Source: Fictibacillus terranigra (GTDB taxonomy: Bacteria > Bacillota > Bacilli > Bacillales > Fictibacillaceae). Taken from it: a stretch of DNA of 64,000 nt. Positions within the stretch are counted from its first letter, which is position 1, and every line of letters begins with the position of its first letter. Positions 50,328 through 58,700 of the stretch are shown one piece after another. Location: assembly GCF_030412265.1 (NCBI RefSeq), contig NZ_JAUHLN010000001.1, positions 868,001-932,000 on the forward strand, given 5' to 3'. A program made the translations under genes and the position numbers. The notes beneath the pieces were generated by a model that saw only the letters and a program-made list of their open reading frames with translations, was not told the origin of the DNA and ran no database searches.

Positions 50328-51422
50328 ATGACGGCTGCGATAATCACAATTATTCTAATGGTGCTTTTTCTTTATGTTTTTCTGAAGGGATATCCTGTCT
50401 TTGGAACAAAACCCTCCAAGCAAAGACGGCTGTCTTTTCAGGCCTCGGCCCAATTTTCAGACCGCCGTTTTATGAACGAAATCCCGACTGTCATGGACAC
50501 CTCATTCACTACGACTCTCTCAATCGCTAAAGATTTTATCAAAGGAAACCCTAATGGGAAGCCTCATCAGCAGCTGAAAACCATCGGCTTTGATGTAAAG
50601 GCTGACAGAGGCTCAAAGGACGCAGGGATTACCTGGTTTGGCCATTCTGCTCTTATGCTGGAGATGGACGGAAAGCGTATGCTGATAGATCCGATGTTTG
50701 GAAAATCTCCGTCTCCTTTTCCGATGTTCGGAGGGAAGAGGTACAGCAAGACCTTGCCGTTTGAAAATTCACATCTTCCTTTCATAGATGCCATCTTTAT
50801 TTCGCATGATCACTACGATCATCTGGATTTCGGGTCCATCAAGAAATTGAAGGAGAAAACAGGACGGTTCTTTGTTCCTCTTGGGGTTGGAGGCCATCTG
50901 GAGAGATGGGGAGTGGATCAGGAAAAAATTAGTGAGCACGACTGGTGGGATGAAGTCGAGTGGGAAGGCCTGGATCTCGTATGTACGCCCGCCCGGCACT
51001 TTTCAGGGCGCAGTTTAACCGATCGGAATGCTACATTGTGGTGTTCCTGGGTAATCGGAGATAAGCAGACCAAAGTTTTTTTTAGCGGAGACAGCGGGTA
51101 TGGACCCCATTTCAAAACGATTGGGGAACGTTACGGACCATTTAATGCAGCCTTGATGGAATGCGGACAATACGACGATCGCTGGTCGAACATCCATATG
51201 ATGCCTGAGGAGACCGTTCAAGCATTTATAGATGTGAAAGGCGGTTTGCTTATTCCGATTCATTGGGCAGCATTTACACTTGCACTTCATGACTGGAATG
51301 ATCCGATTGAACGGGTAACGAAAGAAGCTGCGAGAAAAGGCTTGCCAATCGCATCTCCTCAAATTGGAGAGACAGTTTTCATTGGGGAAGATAAGTATCC
51401 AAATTCCGTCTGGTGGAAGTGA
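50328..51422 (+). CDS. MBL-fold metallohydrolase (NAPE-PLD-like)
   Basis: A 364-residue zinc hydrolase with an N-terminal hydrophobic helix that could anchor it in the membrane. Metal motifs are I-T-W-F-G-H-S-A, I-D-P-M-F, S-H-D-H-Y-D-H-L-D (the H-x-H-x-D-H site), A-R-H-F-S-G-R, F-S-G-D-S-G-Y and P-I-H-W-A-A-F. This pattern is that of the NAPE-PLD/UlaG-like group, which hydrolyses phosphodiester or lactone bonds; the substrate is unknown. ATG 50328 follows GGTGGAG. Confidence 0.85.
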   Translation: MTAAIITIILMVLFLYVFLKGYPVFGTKPSKQRRLSFQASAQFSDRRFMNEIPTVMDTSFTTTLSIAKDFIKGNPNGKPHQQLKTIGFDVKADRGSKDAGITWFGHSALMLEMDGKRMLIDPMFGKSPSPFPMFGGKRYSKTLPFENSHLPFIDAIFISHDHYDHLDFGSIKKLKEKTGRFFVPLGVGGHLERWGVDQEKISEHDWWDEVEWEGLDLVCTPARHFSGRSLTDRNATLWCSWVIGDKQTKVFFSGDSGYGPHFKTIGERYGPFNAALMECGQYDDRWSNIHMMPEETVQAFIDVKGGLLIPIHWAAFTLALHDWNDPIERVTKEAARKGLPIASPQIGETVFIGEDKYPNSVWWK

Positions 51423-51429
51423 AATCGAT

Positions 51430-51465
51430 GGAAAGAAAGCGCGTTTTTGGCAGGCTTTCTTTTTT
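51430..51465 (+). terminator. Terminator after the MBL hydrolase gene
   Basis: AAAGAAAGC pairs with GCTTTCTTT, followed by further T residues. Confidence 0.75.
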
Positions 51466-51508
51466 ATCGCTCTATTGTTACAATGACGAAAAATAGGAGG
51501 GAATTGAC

Positions 51509-51760
51509 ATGGAACAGCAGCTTCGCGAGCAGTTTGACGGTCTATTGGAGAAATATACTGAACTGCTGCTCGGTGACAGTGATGAGGATAAGAAGGAAAA
51601 AGTAAAGATGTGGGCTTTGTATACCTATATCGCTAAATCAATGCCGGCTCTTGTTAAGCATTGGAACGAAAGTTATCCAGAAGGCAAAGAAGGCATCAAA
51701 GAGATCATTTCTGAGATCAAGCAGTTGAACGACCAGCAACGCCAAAAAAGCGGTGAATAA
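51509..51760 (+). CDS. yusU: DUF2573 family protein (YusU-like)
   Basis: An 83-residue, mostly helical soluble protein (F-D-G-L-L-E-K-Y-T-E-L-L-L-G ... K-V-K-M-W-A-L-Y-T-Y-I-A-K-S-M-P). Length and sequence fit the DUF2573/YusU family of bacilli, whose function is unknown. In B. subtilis yusU lies in the same yus neighbourhood as the proline dehydrogenase and fadNAE homologues, which here follow as well. AGGAGGG precedes the ATG. Confidence 0.75.
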   Translation: MEQQLREQFDGLLEKYTELLLGDSDEDKKEKVKMWALYTYIAKSMPALVKHWNESYPEGKEGIKEIISEIKQLNDQQRQKSGE

Positions 51761-51976
51761 TGATGAAAATGGGGGTTTTCTTCAGGGCAGAAAGAAGAAA
51801 ATTCCCTTATAGATTCATATCATAAAGGAAAACAGGATGTTCTTGGATTCTGGAGAATGAGGATGATACGACAAAAAATGTCGAAATTTTTCAAAAAATC
51901 CCAAAACGATCATTTAAATGATATGATTAAAGCGGATACATCATTGAAAGTTCAGTAAATTAAGCGCTGCCAAAAA

Positions 51977-51995
51977 AGCGGTGCCAGGCACCGCT
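51977..51995. repeat. Dispersed GGTGCCAGGCACC palindrome
   Basis: AGCGGTGCCAGGCACCGCT is a perfect-arm palindrome around the 13-mer that also forms the pbuX terminator at 45829. Here it stands alone, 53 bases before the proline dehydrogenase gene, without a T run. Confidence 0.75.
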
Positions 51996-52047
51996 ACAAA
52001 GAGATAGATAATTGGGCAACTGATACTGAATAATAGGGGGAAAAGTT

Positions 52048-52965
52048 ATGGAACAGGCGATGAGAGATTTCTTTCTGTTTCTTGCAAAAAACAAAACAAT
52101 GACAAAGCTTGCGAAGAGGTACGGCCTCAAATTTGGAGCAAGCCGATTCGTTGCCGGAGCATCACTAGACAGCTCCATTTCAGCGATCAAAAAACTGAAC
52201 GAGAAAGGAATGCCTGTAACGATCGACCATCTAGGCGAGTTCGTTGATAACGAGCTTGAAGCGAAGGAAATGACAGAGCATTGCATCGATGCGATCAAAG
52301 CGATCGCAAAAGAAAACGTGAACTCCCAGCTATCCTTAAAGCTGACGTCCATGGGTCTTGATATCAGTGATGACCTTGTGATGGCCAACATGCGCAAGAT
52401 CATGCAAACTGCCCAGAAGCATAATGTATTCGTTACCATAGATATGGAAGACTATTCGCGCTGCGCCAAGACACTTGATATCTTCAAGAAGCTTAAAAGC
52501 GAATTTGATAATATTTCAACCGTTATTCAAGCGTATCTGTACCGCTCGCTTGATGATGTAAAGGATTTAAATGAATACCAACCGAACCTTCGTCTCGTGA
52601 AGGGCGCGTATAAGGAATCCTCAGAAGTAGCGTTCCCTGATAAGACGGATGTGGATGAAAACTATAAAAAACTTATTGAAACACACCTGTTGAACGGCAA
52701 CTATACGGCCATTGCGACTCATGATGATGAAATCATCAACTATACGAAAGCACTTGTTGAAAAGCATTCCATCCCGATGGATCAGTTTGAATTCCAGATG
52801 CTTTACGGCATTAAAGTGGAGCGCCAGGATCAGCTCATGCAGGAAGGGTACAAAATGCGTATTTATGTCCCATACGGGAACGACTGGTACGGCTACTTCA
52901 TGCGCCGTCTGGCTGAACGTCCAGCAAACGTGATGTTTGTTTTAAAAGGTGTGTTCGGCAAATAA
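52048..52965 (+). CDS. Proline dehydrogenase (YusM/FadM type)
   Basis: A 305-residue monofunctional PRODH that oxidises proline to pyrroline-5-carboxylate with FAD. The TIM barrel signatures are visible: R-F-V-A-G-A near 32-37, L-R-L-V-K-G-A-Y-K-E (near 187-196, FAD/substrate Lys), A-T-H-D-D-E (near 228) and E-F-Q-M-L-Y-G-I near 248; the C-terminal Y-F-M-R-R-L-A-E-R-P-A-N contributes the two substrate-binding Arg residues. The next proline enzyme (P5C dehydrogenase) is not in the window. Confidence 0.93.
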   Translation: MEQAMRDFFLFLAKNKTMTKLAKRYGLKFGASRFVAGASLDSSISAIKKLNEKGMPVTIDHLGEFVDNELEAKEMTEHCIDAIKAIAKENVNSQLSLKLTSMGLDISDDLVMANMRKIMQTAQKHNVFVTIDMEDYSRCAKTLDIFKKLKSEFDNISTVIQAYLYRSLDDVKDLNEYQPNLRLVKGAYKESSEVAFPDKTDVDENYKKLIETHLLNGNYTAIATHDDEIINYTKALVEKHSIPMDQFEFQMLYGIKVERQDQLMQEGYKMRIYVPYGNDWYGYFMRRLAERPANVMFVLKGVFGK

Positions 52966-52969
52966 CAGG

Positions 52970-53003
52970 AAAGGATGTCCGTTATTAACGGGCATCCTTT
53001 TTT
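52970..53003 (+). terminator. Terminator after proline dehydrogenase
   Basis: AAGGATGTCCGTT pairs with AACGGGCATCCTT across ATT, then T residues. Confidence 0.88.
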
Positions 53004-53065
53004 AAAATTAAGAGAGCACCTGAGCTGATCAACAGAAGAACAGGTGCTAACCTGCGGATGTTGTC

Positions 53066-54610
53066 TTATTTACCGTCGACAGCGGTTGTCATCGGTTCTC
53101 GTTCTTTTCCGGTTATTAAATCAATGACTTTCGCCGGGTCGTCCGGTGCTCCAACCTTCTTGCTGCCCGGGGCCTTTTTATGTTTTTCTACCCAGTCAAC
53201 GAGCAGATCGAATGATTGATAGACGTAAGGAAGTAGAGGCTGAAGCTCTTTGTTCGGATCGGTCGCACTGTTCCATACAAGACTGTCTACATGGTTGCCC
53301 TTCTCGATGGTATACAGCCGGTGAAGGCTGCCCCGGCCCTTCTGTTTTATCAGTTTATCATAAGGGTCAGCATGGATGGATGGAAAGATAAGAGAATCCC
53401 AGGAACCGGTCAGGCTGATTAGGGGAACGTCGATTTCACCAGTATTTTCAATGTCTTCCACGTTCTTTTTCACCTGTTCCGGCCGGGAGCTATAATCATA
53501 ATCTTGAAAAATGGAATCATAGGTGCGGTCGCGGACCCCGTTCTTGAAGTTTAAGTAGTTTCTCCAGTCCAGGCGGTTTGGAGCGGTGGGATCCAGTTCA
53601 TCTCTGTAAATATTTAGGGTCACAAACCAGTATACCTGGTCATGATAATTCCATAGATTTTCTGATCCTTTAGGAAGGCCGGAATGGTATAACGCTTCCC
53701 GGGCCGTCCTCTGTTCCGCAGGCGTTCCGTACAACGCCTTTTCCGCATGATTGACAACAGGAGTGAGAGAGGTGATCAGGTTGGGTTTGTGAGCCCTCCA
53801 CAATACACCTTCCCAATCGATGCCGCCGTCAAATAAAGCAGGATACCCCGTTTTTTTCATGCCGTCATGCTCCAGTGCGTAGCGGACAACATAGCCTCCA
53901 TTGGATATGCCGACCGCGTATGTCGGCACCCGGTGGTAAGGCTTGATCAGCTTGCTTGCAGGGTTTTTTCTGTCGTTTCTCCTGATAAGCTGGTCAGAAT
54001 AATGTTTTACGAGATAGTTTTGTGCAGCGATAGTGATCTGCCGGAATCTTTGGTGCCATTCGGAAATGCTGTCATCATCGCTTGCAAGAGCATTTTTTAC
54101 CTTTGCGAAAGGATCGCTGGGATCTTCTGTCCCTTGAGTGCCTTTATCAATGGCGGCAAAGGCATATCCTTTAGCCAGCATAAAGTCACTGAACAGGAGG
54201 TCTGTTGACGTTTCATTCCGAGTAGCAGGAATACCTGAAACAACAAGCTTGCCGTTCCAGTCATCTGGCACCCTGACTACAAATTTGGCATCATCGAAGG
54301 TTCCGTTCACTTGAGTGCCCTTAACCTCTGCCGGCTGATACAGCTTGTTCCAGCCTGTTCCCTTTGACTTTTCTCCCCAATTGTAAGGAGCCAGACCAAG
54401 ATTTCCATAGACAGTAGCCGCTTCATACTGCTTTTGATTCTTCGTTGTTAGCCAATTGCCGTCTTTCCCATCAAAGCGGGTTTCTATAACATCATGTGCC
54501 CCTTTAAAATCAGCGGGCTGTTGCGGCCCTTTCCCAGCATGAACCTCTGATAGACTTGAAAACAGCAATAGCGCAGTTGCAGCCGTTATTCCAATCCATT
54601 TCCCTCTCAT
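53066..54610 (-). CDS. Secreted alpha/beta hydrolase, likely 3-hydroxybutyrate-oligomer hydrolase/tannase-type
   Basis: The 514-residue protein has a clear signal peptide (cleavage near V-H-A-G, residue 25) and is exported. The catalytic Ser lies in [10 protein letters not shown] (near 230), with a candidate His in [23 protein letters not shown] and [11 protein letters not shown] resemble secreted 3-hydroxybutyrate-oligomer hydrolases and tannase-like esterases. The position directly downstream of a 3-hydroxybutyrate operon favours polyhydroxybutyrate or its oligomers as substrate, but that is inference from context. Confidence 0.7.
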   Translation of the reverse strand: MRGKWIGITAATALLLFSSLSEVHAGKGPQQPADFKGAHDVIETRFDGKDGNWLTTKNQKQYEAATVYGNLGLAPYNWGEKSKGTGWNKLYQPAEVKGTQVNGTFDDAKFVVRVPDDWNGKLVVSGIPATRNETSTDLLFSDFMLAKGYAFAAIDKGTQGTEDPSDPFAKVKNALASDDDSISEWHQRFRQITIAAQNYLVKHYSDQLIRRNDRKNPASKLIKPYHRVPTYAVGISNGGYVVRYALEHDGMKKTGYPALFDGGIDWEGVLWRAHKPNLITSLTPVVNHAEKALYGTPAEQRTAREALYHSGLPKGSENLWNYHDQVYWFVTLNIYRDELDPTAPNRLDWRNYLNFKNGVRDRTYDSIFQDYDYSSRPEQVKKNVEDIENTGEIDVPLISLTGSWDSLIFPSIHADPYDKLIKQKGRGSLHRLYTIEKGNHVDSLVWNSATDPNKELQPLLPYVYQSFDLLVDWVEKHKKAPGSKKVGAPDDPAKVIDLITGKEREPMTTAVDGK

Positions 54611-54632
54611 CTTATTTCCTCCATTCTAAATA

Positions 54633-54670
54633 GAGAAAAGCCCTCCAGACTCACAGGCGGGCTCTTTCTC
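54633..54670 (-). terminator. Terminator between the dehydrogenase and secreted hydrolase genes
   Basis: On the minus strand AGAAAGAGCCC pairs with GGGCTTTTCT and is followed by a T-rich sequence, 17 bases after the dehydrogenase stop. The hydrolase may therefore have its own promoter or depend on read-through. Confidence 0.7.
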
Positions 54671-54687
54671 GAAGTTGGTCTCTATTT

Positions 54688-55473
54688 TTATTGGGCGGTG
54701 TATCCGCCGTCGATGACAATGGCCTGGCCAGTAACTCCTCCAGCTTTATTGCTGGCGAGGAAGATCGCATAATCAGAGATCTCCTTAACTGAAAGCAGTC
54801 GTTTTTGCGGAACGAGAGGATAGATGACCTCCTCCAGAACTTTTTCAAGTTCTACATTCCGGGTCCGAGCCAAGTCTGAGAGCTGATTTCTTACAAGCGG
54901 TGTATCGACATATCCAGGGCAGATGGCATTTACCGTAATTCCATGCTCTGCACCTTCAAGGGCAGCCACTTTTGTCAGACCGATCACGCCATGCTTCGCA
55001 CTGTTATAGGCAGCTTTTCCGGCAAACCCGACGAGCCCATTGATGGAGGCCATATTAATGATGCGCCCGAAGCCTTGTTTTTTCATGATCGGAAATGCAT
55101 GCTTTGTCGCCATGAATGGCGCAGTCAGCATCACTTTGATCAGAAGCTCAAATTTCTCAGTCGGAAACTCTTCAATCGGTGATACGTGCTGGAGGCCGGC
55201 ATTGTTGATGACGACGTCCAGTCTTTCGAATTCCTTAACAGCCTCATCCATGGCTTGTTTGAGAATCCTTTCATCGCTGACATCACAAGCTGTTCCTATA
55301 GCATGATATCCTTTTTCCCGCAGTGAAGCCGCCGCATCTCTGGCCTTTTCCTCATTTAAATCACAAATGGCCACTTTTGCGCCTTCTTTGGCAAAGTCAA
55401 TAGCGATCTCAAGTCCGATTCCGCTTGCAGCTCCTGTAATAAATGCGACTTTATCCTGTACTAAGCTTCCCAT
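54688..55473 (-). CDS. 3-hydroxybutyrate dehydrogenase (SDR family)
   Basis: It oxidises (R)-3-hydroxybutyrate to acetoacetate with NAD. The 261-residue SDR protein has T-G-A-A-S-G-I-G (11-18), N-N-A-G-L-Q-H-V-S-P-I-E-E-F (about 90-103, the NAG motif with the dehydrogenase-specific Q-H-V), the active site Y-N-S-A-K-H-G (Tyr/Lys near 156-160) and N-A-I-C-P-G-Y-V-D-T-P-L-V. AAAAAGGAG precedes the ATG. It is the fourth gene of the sco operon, 109 bases after the permease. Confidence 0.9.
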   Translation of the reverse strand: MGSLVQDKVAFITGAASGIGLEIAIDFAKEGAKVAICDLNEEKARDAAASLREKGYHAIGTACDVSDERILKQAMDEAVKEFERLDVVINNAGLQHVSPIEEFPTEKFELLIKVMLTAPFMATKHAFPIMKKQGFGRIINMASINGLVGFAGKAAYNSAKHGVIGLTKVAALEGAEHGITVNAICPGYVDTPLVRNQLSDLARTRNVELEKVLEEVIYPLVPQKRLLSVKEISDYAIFLASNKAGGVTGQAIVIDGGYTAQ

Positions 55474-55522
55474 ACCATTTTCTCCTTTTTACGTGTTGAT
55501 GTAAGCGAAATTTGTGAAGGAA

Positions 55523-55540
55523 TGTCTAGCTCCAGCACCC
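55523..55540. repeat. Partial copy of a dispersed bacillus repeat
   Basis: TGTCTAGCTCCAGCACCC between the permease and dehydrogenase genes resembles the start of the TGTCTAGCTCCAGCGCC-type intergenic element common in Bacillaceae; the usual continuation is not recognisable. Confidence 0.45.
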
Positions 55541-55582
55541 AAGGCTAAAGCGTGTTTCTTGTTTTCAGCCAAGGTTTTTAAA

Positions 55583-56977
55583 TCAAACGATGCCAAAAAG
55601 ATAATAGAGGGCGATCACGAAAAATACAGCAATCGTTTTAATGATGGTCATCGCAAAAATGTCAAAATAGGATTGTTTATGTGTTAATCCCGTAACAGCA
55701 AGCAAGGTGATGACTGCTCCGTTATGAGGAAGAGTGTCCATTCCGCCGCTCGCCATGGAAGCGACTCTGTGAAGAACTTCAGGGTCGATACCAAGTTTGT
55801 CGGCCTGTGCGGCATACTTATCTCCCATCGTGGCAAGGGCAATACTCAAACCGCCGGAGGCTGAACCCGTAATGCCAGCCAGGGCAGTTGTTGTCACAGC
55901 TTCGTTAACGAGAGGATCCTGAATGGTATCGGCCATCCCTTTGTTAACTGCCGCAAAGCCAGGGAGAGCCGCGATCACTCCACCGAATCCGTATTCGGAA
56001 GCGGTATTGAGCGTAGCGAGCAGTGCTCCGCCGATTGAAACATTGATGCCGGCATTGAAATTTGATTTTACTTGTCTGAAAGCAAACAAGAGAACGGTTA
56101 CAATTCCGATCACAAGGGCTCCTTCGACCGCCCATACCGCAGCGAGTTTAGGAATTTCAACAGGAGGGACATCCTTCATTCCAATTTTTGAGAAATCAAA
56201 CACGGTTCCGTAATACTTAGGAATGAGGTTCGTAAATACTTTATTGAAAATACCGACGAGAAGAAGAGGCAGGATGGCAACAAACGCATTTGGCAGCACT
56301 TCATCCGGAATTTGTTCCGGCTCGTTAATATGACCGGTTCCATAGCCCTCTCCAGCTCTGGCTGCTTTCCTTCTTCTCCATTCCAGATAGGTCATCCCAA
56401 TCGCAAGAACAAACAGACCGCCGATCAATCCAAGCCAAGGTGCAGCCCACGTATCCGTCTTAAAAAACGTAGTAGGAATGATATTCTGAATTTGCGGTGT
56501 TCCCGGGAATGCATCCATCGTAAAGGTGAACGCACCGAGCGCAATCGTTCCAGGGATGAGGCGTTTCGGAATATCCGCCGCTTTAAATAGCTCGGAAGCG
56601 AACGGATAGAGTGCAAAGGCTACGACGAACAGGGAGACGCCGCCATAGGTAAGGATAGCCCCGACAAGGACAATAGCCAGCATGGCTCTGCTCGGTCCGA
56701 TTAATCTGATGACCGCTCTTGTAATGGATTTTGCAAAGCCTGACATTTCTATTACTTTTCCGAAAATCGCACCAAGCAGGAAGACAGGGAAATATAGTTT
56801 AATAAACCCGACCATCTTTTCCATGAACACTCCCGAGAAGAACGGGAGGACATGGCCAGGATCAGTTAAAAGGACGGCGAAAAGCGCAGCGATCGGTGCA
56901 AACAAAATAACGCTGAAGCCGCGGTACGCGACAAACATAAGGAAAAATAAAGCCAATAAGATAATAATGATATCCAC
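55583..56977 (-). CDS. GntP-family permease, likely for 3-hydroxybutyrate
   Basis: A 464-residue transporter with about 12 membrane segments. Family motifs include T-Y-G-G-V-S-L-F-V-V (about 110-119), T-M-D-A-F-P-G-T-P-Q-I-Q-N (near 153) and G-S-A-S-G-G-L-S (near 373). The gluconate permease family includes the B. subtilis YxjC protein encoded beside scoAB and a hydroxybutyrate dehydrogenase, the same set as here. Proton-coupled uptake of 3-hydroxybutyrate is therefore the best guess. Confidence 0.88.
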   Translation of the reverse strand: MDIIIILLALFFLMFVAYRGFSVILFAPIAALFAVLLTDPGHVLPFFSGVFMEKMVGFIKLYFPVFLLGAIFGKVIEMSGFAKSITRAVIRLIGPSRAMLAIVLVGAILTYGGVSLFVVAFALYPFASELFKAADIPKRLIPGTIALGAFTFTMDAFPGTPQIQNIIPTTFFKTDTWAAPWLGLIGGLFVLAIGMTYLEWRRRKAARAGEGYGTGHINEPEQIPDEVLPNAFVAILPLLLVGIFNKVFTNLIPKYYGTVFDFSKIGMKDVPPVEIPKLAAVWAVEGALVIGIVTVLLFAFRQVKSNFNAGINVSIGGALLATLNTASEYGFGGVIAALPGFAAVNKGMADTIQDPLVNEAVTTTALAGITGSASGGLSIALATMGDKYAAQADKLGIDPEVLHRVASMASGGMDTLPHNGAVITLLAVTGLTHKQSYFDIFAMTIIKTIAVFFVIALYYLFGIV

Positions 56978-57075
56978 TAGGTAACCCCCCTATTGTGTTA
57001 ATGACCTGAATGTTAAAGTCCTTTGGAAAACGGTTGAAGGAACGGCATCACTCCTTTCATTGCTCTGGACATCAT

Positions 57076-57753
57076 TTAATAGGAATCGAGGTTAATATTT
57101 TCTGAAAGAGTAAGGTCGGGCTCGGTGCATTGGCGGATGTCCTCCACGTTATAGCCATTGGCTACTTCGACAAGCACCAAACCGTTATCGGTGACGTCGA
57201 TCACAGCTCGTTCTGTGATAATCCGGTTGACCACACCTCGCCCCGTTAACGGCAGGGTACATTCATCTAATATCTTGCTTTTTCCGTCTTTGCTGACATG
57301 GTCCATGATGACGACGATCTTTTTCGCCCCGTGGACAAGATCCATCGCGCCTCCCATGCCTTTTATCATTTTTCCGGGGATCATCCAGTTCGCCAGGTCG
57401 CCACTTTTGGAAACCTCCATGCCTCCAAGGATCGCCACATCGATATGCCCGCCCCGGATCATTCCGAAGGATTCTGCACTGTCAAAATAAGAAGCGCCCT
57501 CGATTGCTGTGACCGTTTCCTTCCCGGCATTGATTAAATCAGGATCGACGTTAGCTTCATCAGGATAAGGCCCTATTCCTAAAAGTCCGTTCTCAGACTG
57601 CAAAACAACACGCTTATCTCCCGAGATATAATTGGCAACGAGAGTAGGCATTCCGATCCCTAGATTGACATAGTAACCGCTTTCAATTTCCTGTTCAGCA
57701 CGTCTGGCGATTTTTTCTCTAATCGCTTTTTTGTCCATTACTTTCATGCTCAT
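57076..57753 (-). CDS. scoB: 3-oxoacid CoA-transferase subunit B
   Basis: The 225-residue beta subunit carries the catalytic Glu in [11 protein letters not shown] (near 53) and the family start [22 protein letters not shown]. With ScoA it moves CoA from succinyl-CoA to acetoacetate, allowing entry of ketone bodies into thiolysis. It follows scoA by 17 bases, with GGAGG before the ATG, and the permease gene follows after 98 bases. Confidence 0.93.
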   Translation of the reverse strand: MSMKVMDKKAIREKIARRAEQEIESGYYVNLGIGMPTLVANYISGDKRVVLQSENGLLGIGPYPDEANVDPDLINAGKETVTAIEGASYFDSAESFGMIRGGHIDVAILGGMEVSKSGDLANWMIPGKMIKGMGGAMDLVHGAKKIVVIMDHVSKDGKSKILDECTLPLTGRGVVNRIITERAVIDVTDNGLVLVEVANGYNVEDIRQCTEPDLTLSENINLDSY

Positions 57754-57770
57754 CGGTATCCTCCGTTCTA

Positions 57771-58460
57771 TTAATTGGCAACTGTTAACCTTTCAATTCT
57801 TTTTTCCTGTGACCCAACAATCAGGGACTGGACATAGATTCCAGGAGTGTGGACGGCATCGGCATCCAAAAATCCTGCCTCGTTCAGTTCTTCCACCTCT
57901 GCGATCGTTGCCTTGCCCGCTGCGGCCATCAGAGGATTAAAGTTTCTTGCTGTTTTGTGATAGACCAAATTGCCCATTCTGTCCGCTTTGGCAGCCCGAA
58001 TGAGACTGAAATCTGCCTGAAGCCCCGTTTCCAGCATGTATTCTTTCCCTCCGAAAGATCTGATCTCTCTGCCTAGAGCAAGTGGAGTTCCTACTCCGGC
58101 AGGGGTATAAAACGCCGGGATGCCTGCACCGCCTGCTCGGATACGCTCCGCCAATGTGCCTTGCGGGATCAGTTCAACCTCAATTTCACCCGATAAAACT
58201 TGCCGCTCAAATTCTTTGTTCTCTCCTACATAAGAACCTACCATCTTCTTTATCTGGTTATTTTTCAGAAGAAGGCCAAGGCCCCAATCATCGACGCCAC
58301 AGTTATTGGAGATGATGGTTAAATCCTTAGTCCCTTTTTCGACAAGGGCAAGAATAAGATTTTCAGGGATACCGACCAAGCCAAAACCGCCTACCATAAG
58401 TACGGAACCGTCCTGAATGTCCTTCACCGCTTCTTTAAATGAAGATAATACAGGTTTCAT
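57771..58460 (-). CDS. scoA: 3-oxoacid CoA-transferase subunit A
   Basis: The 229-residue alpha subunit has the CoA-binding loop [11 protein letters not shown] (about 22-32) and [11 protein letters not shown], typical of SCOT alpha chains. It is the first gene of the 3-hydroxybutyrate operon, behind AAAAGGAGTG and a sigma-54 promoter whose -12 element lies about 40 bases upstream of the start codon. Confidence 0.93.
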   Translation of the reverse strand: MKPVLSSFKEAVKDIQDGSVLMVGGFGLVGIPENLILALVEKGTKDLTIISNNCGVDDWGLGLLLKNNQIKKMVGSYVGENKEFERQVLSGEIEVELIPQGTLAERIRAGGAGIPAFYTPAGVGTPLALGREIRSFGGKEYMLETGLQADFSLIRAAKADRMGNLVYHKTARNFNPLMAAAGKATIAEVEELNEAGFLDADAVHTPGIYVQSLIVGSQEKRIERLTVAN

Positions 58461-58496
58461 AAATGTTCACTCCTTTTTTCTGCTCTGTCATTCTAT

Positions 58497-58515
58497 CTTG
58501 CAAGTTCCGTGCCAA
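58497..58515 (-). promoter_or_regulatory. Sigma-54 (SigL) promoter of the sco operon
   Basis: On the minus strand TTGGCACGGAACTTGCAAG matches the sigma-54 consensus TGGCACG-N4-TTGCA, with the invariant GG (58513-58512) and GC (58501-58500) 12 positions apart, as required. The predicted transcription start is near 58489, about 29 bases before the scoA ATG. Confidence 0.9.
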
Positions 58516-58578
58516 AATGAAGCAGATAAAGGGCTGTCACACTTTTGATATTTTTATGAATATTTTAAACAGAGAAAA

Positions 58579-58594
58579 TTCCGGTAATGCGGAA
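58579..58594. promoter_or_regulatory. Enhancer-like palindrome copy 1 (TTCCG-N6-CGGAA)
   Basis: TTCCGGTAATGCGGAA, centred about 85 bases upstream of the sigma-54 -12 element, within the usual distance for an enhancer-binding-protein site. Confidence 0.75.
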
Positions 58595-58647
58595 AAAAAG
58601 TGAAGGTAAATGACCGGAAAGGCAAAGGAGAAAAGGACAAAACCCTT

Positions 58648-58683
58648 TTCCGAAAAAACGGAATCAATTCCGTTTTTTCGGAA
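58648..58683. promoter_or_regulatory. Enhancer-like palindrome copies 2 and 3 (TTCCG-N6-CGGAA)
   Basis: Copy 2 is TTCCG-A6-CGGAA (58648-58663) and copy 3 TTCCG-T6-CGGAA (58668-58683). Their centres are 20 bases apart, two helical turns, suited to cooperative binding. A further half-site TTCCG lies at 58688. The two copies also form a perfect 20-bp inverted repeat (about 58645-58686), so a hairpin or terminator role for the gene at 58701 cannot be excluded. Confidence 0.7.
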
Positions 58684-58700
58684 AAGATTCCGTCGAAATG

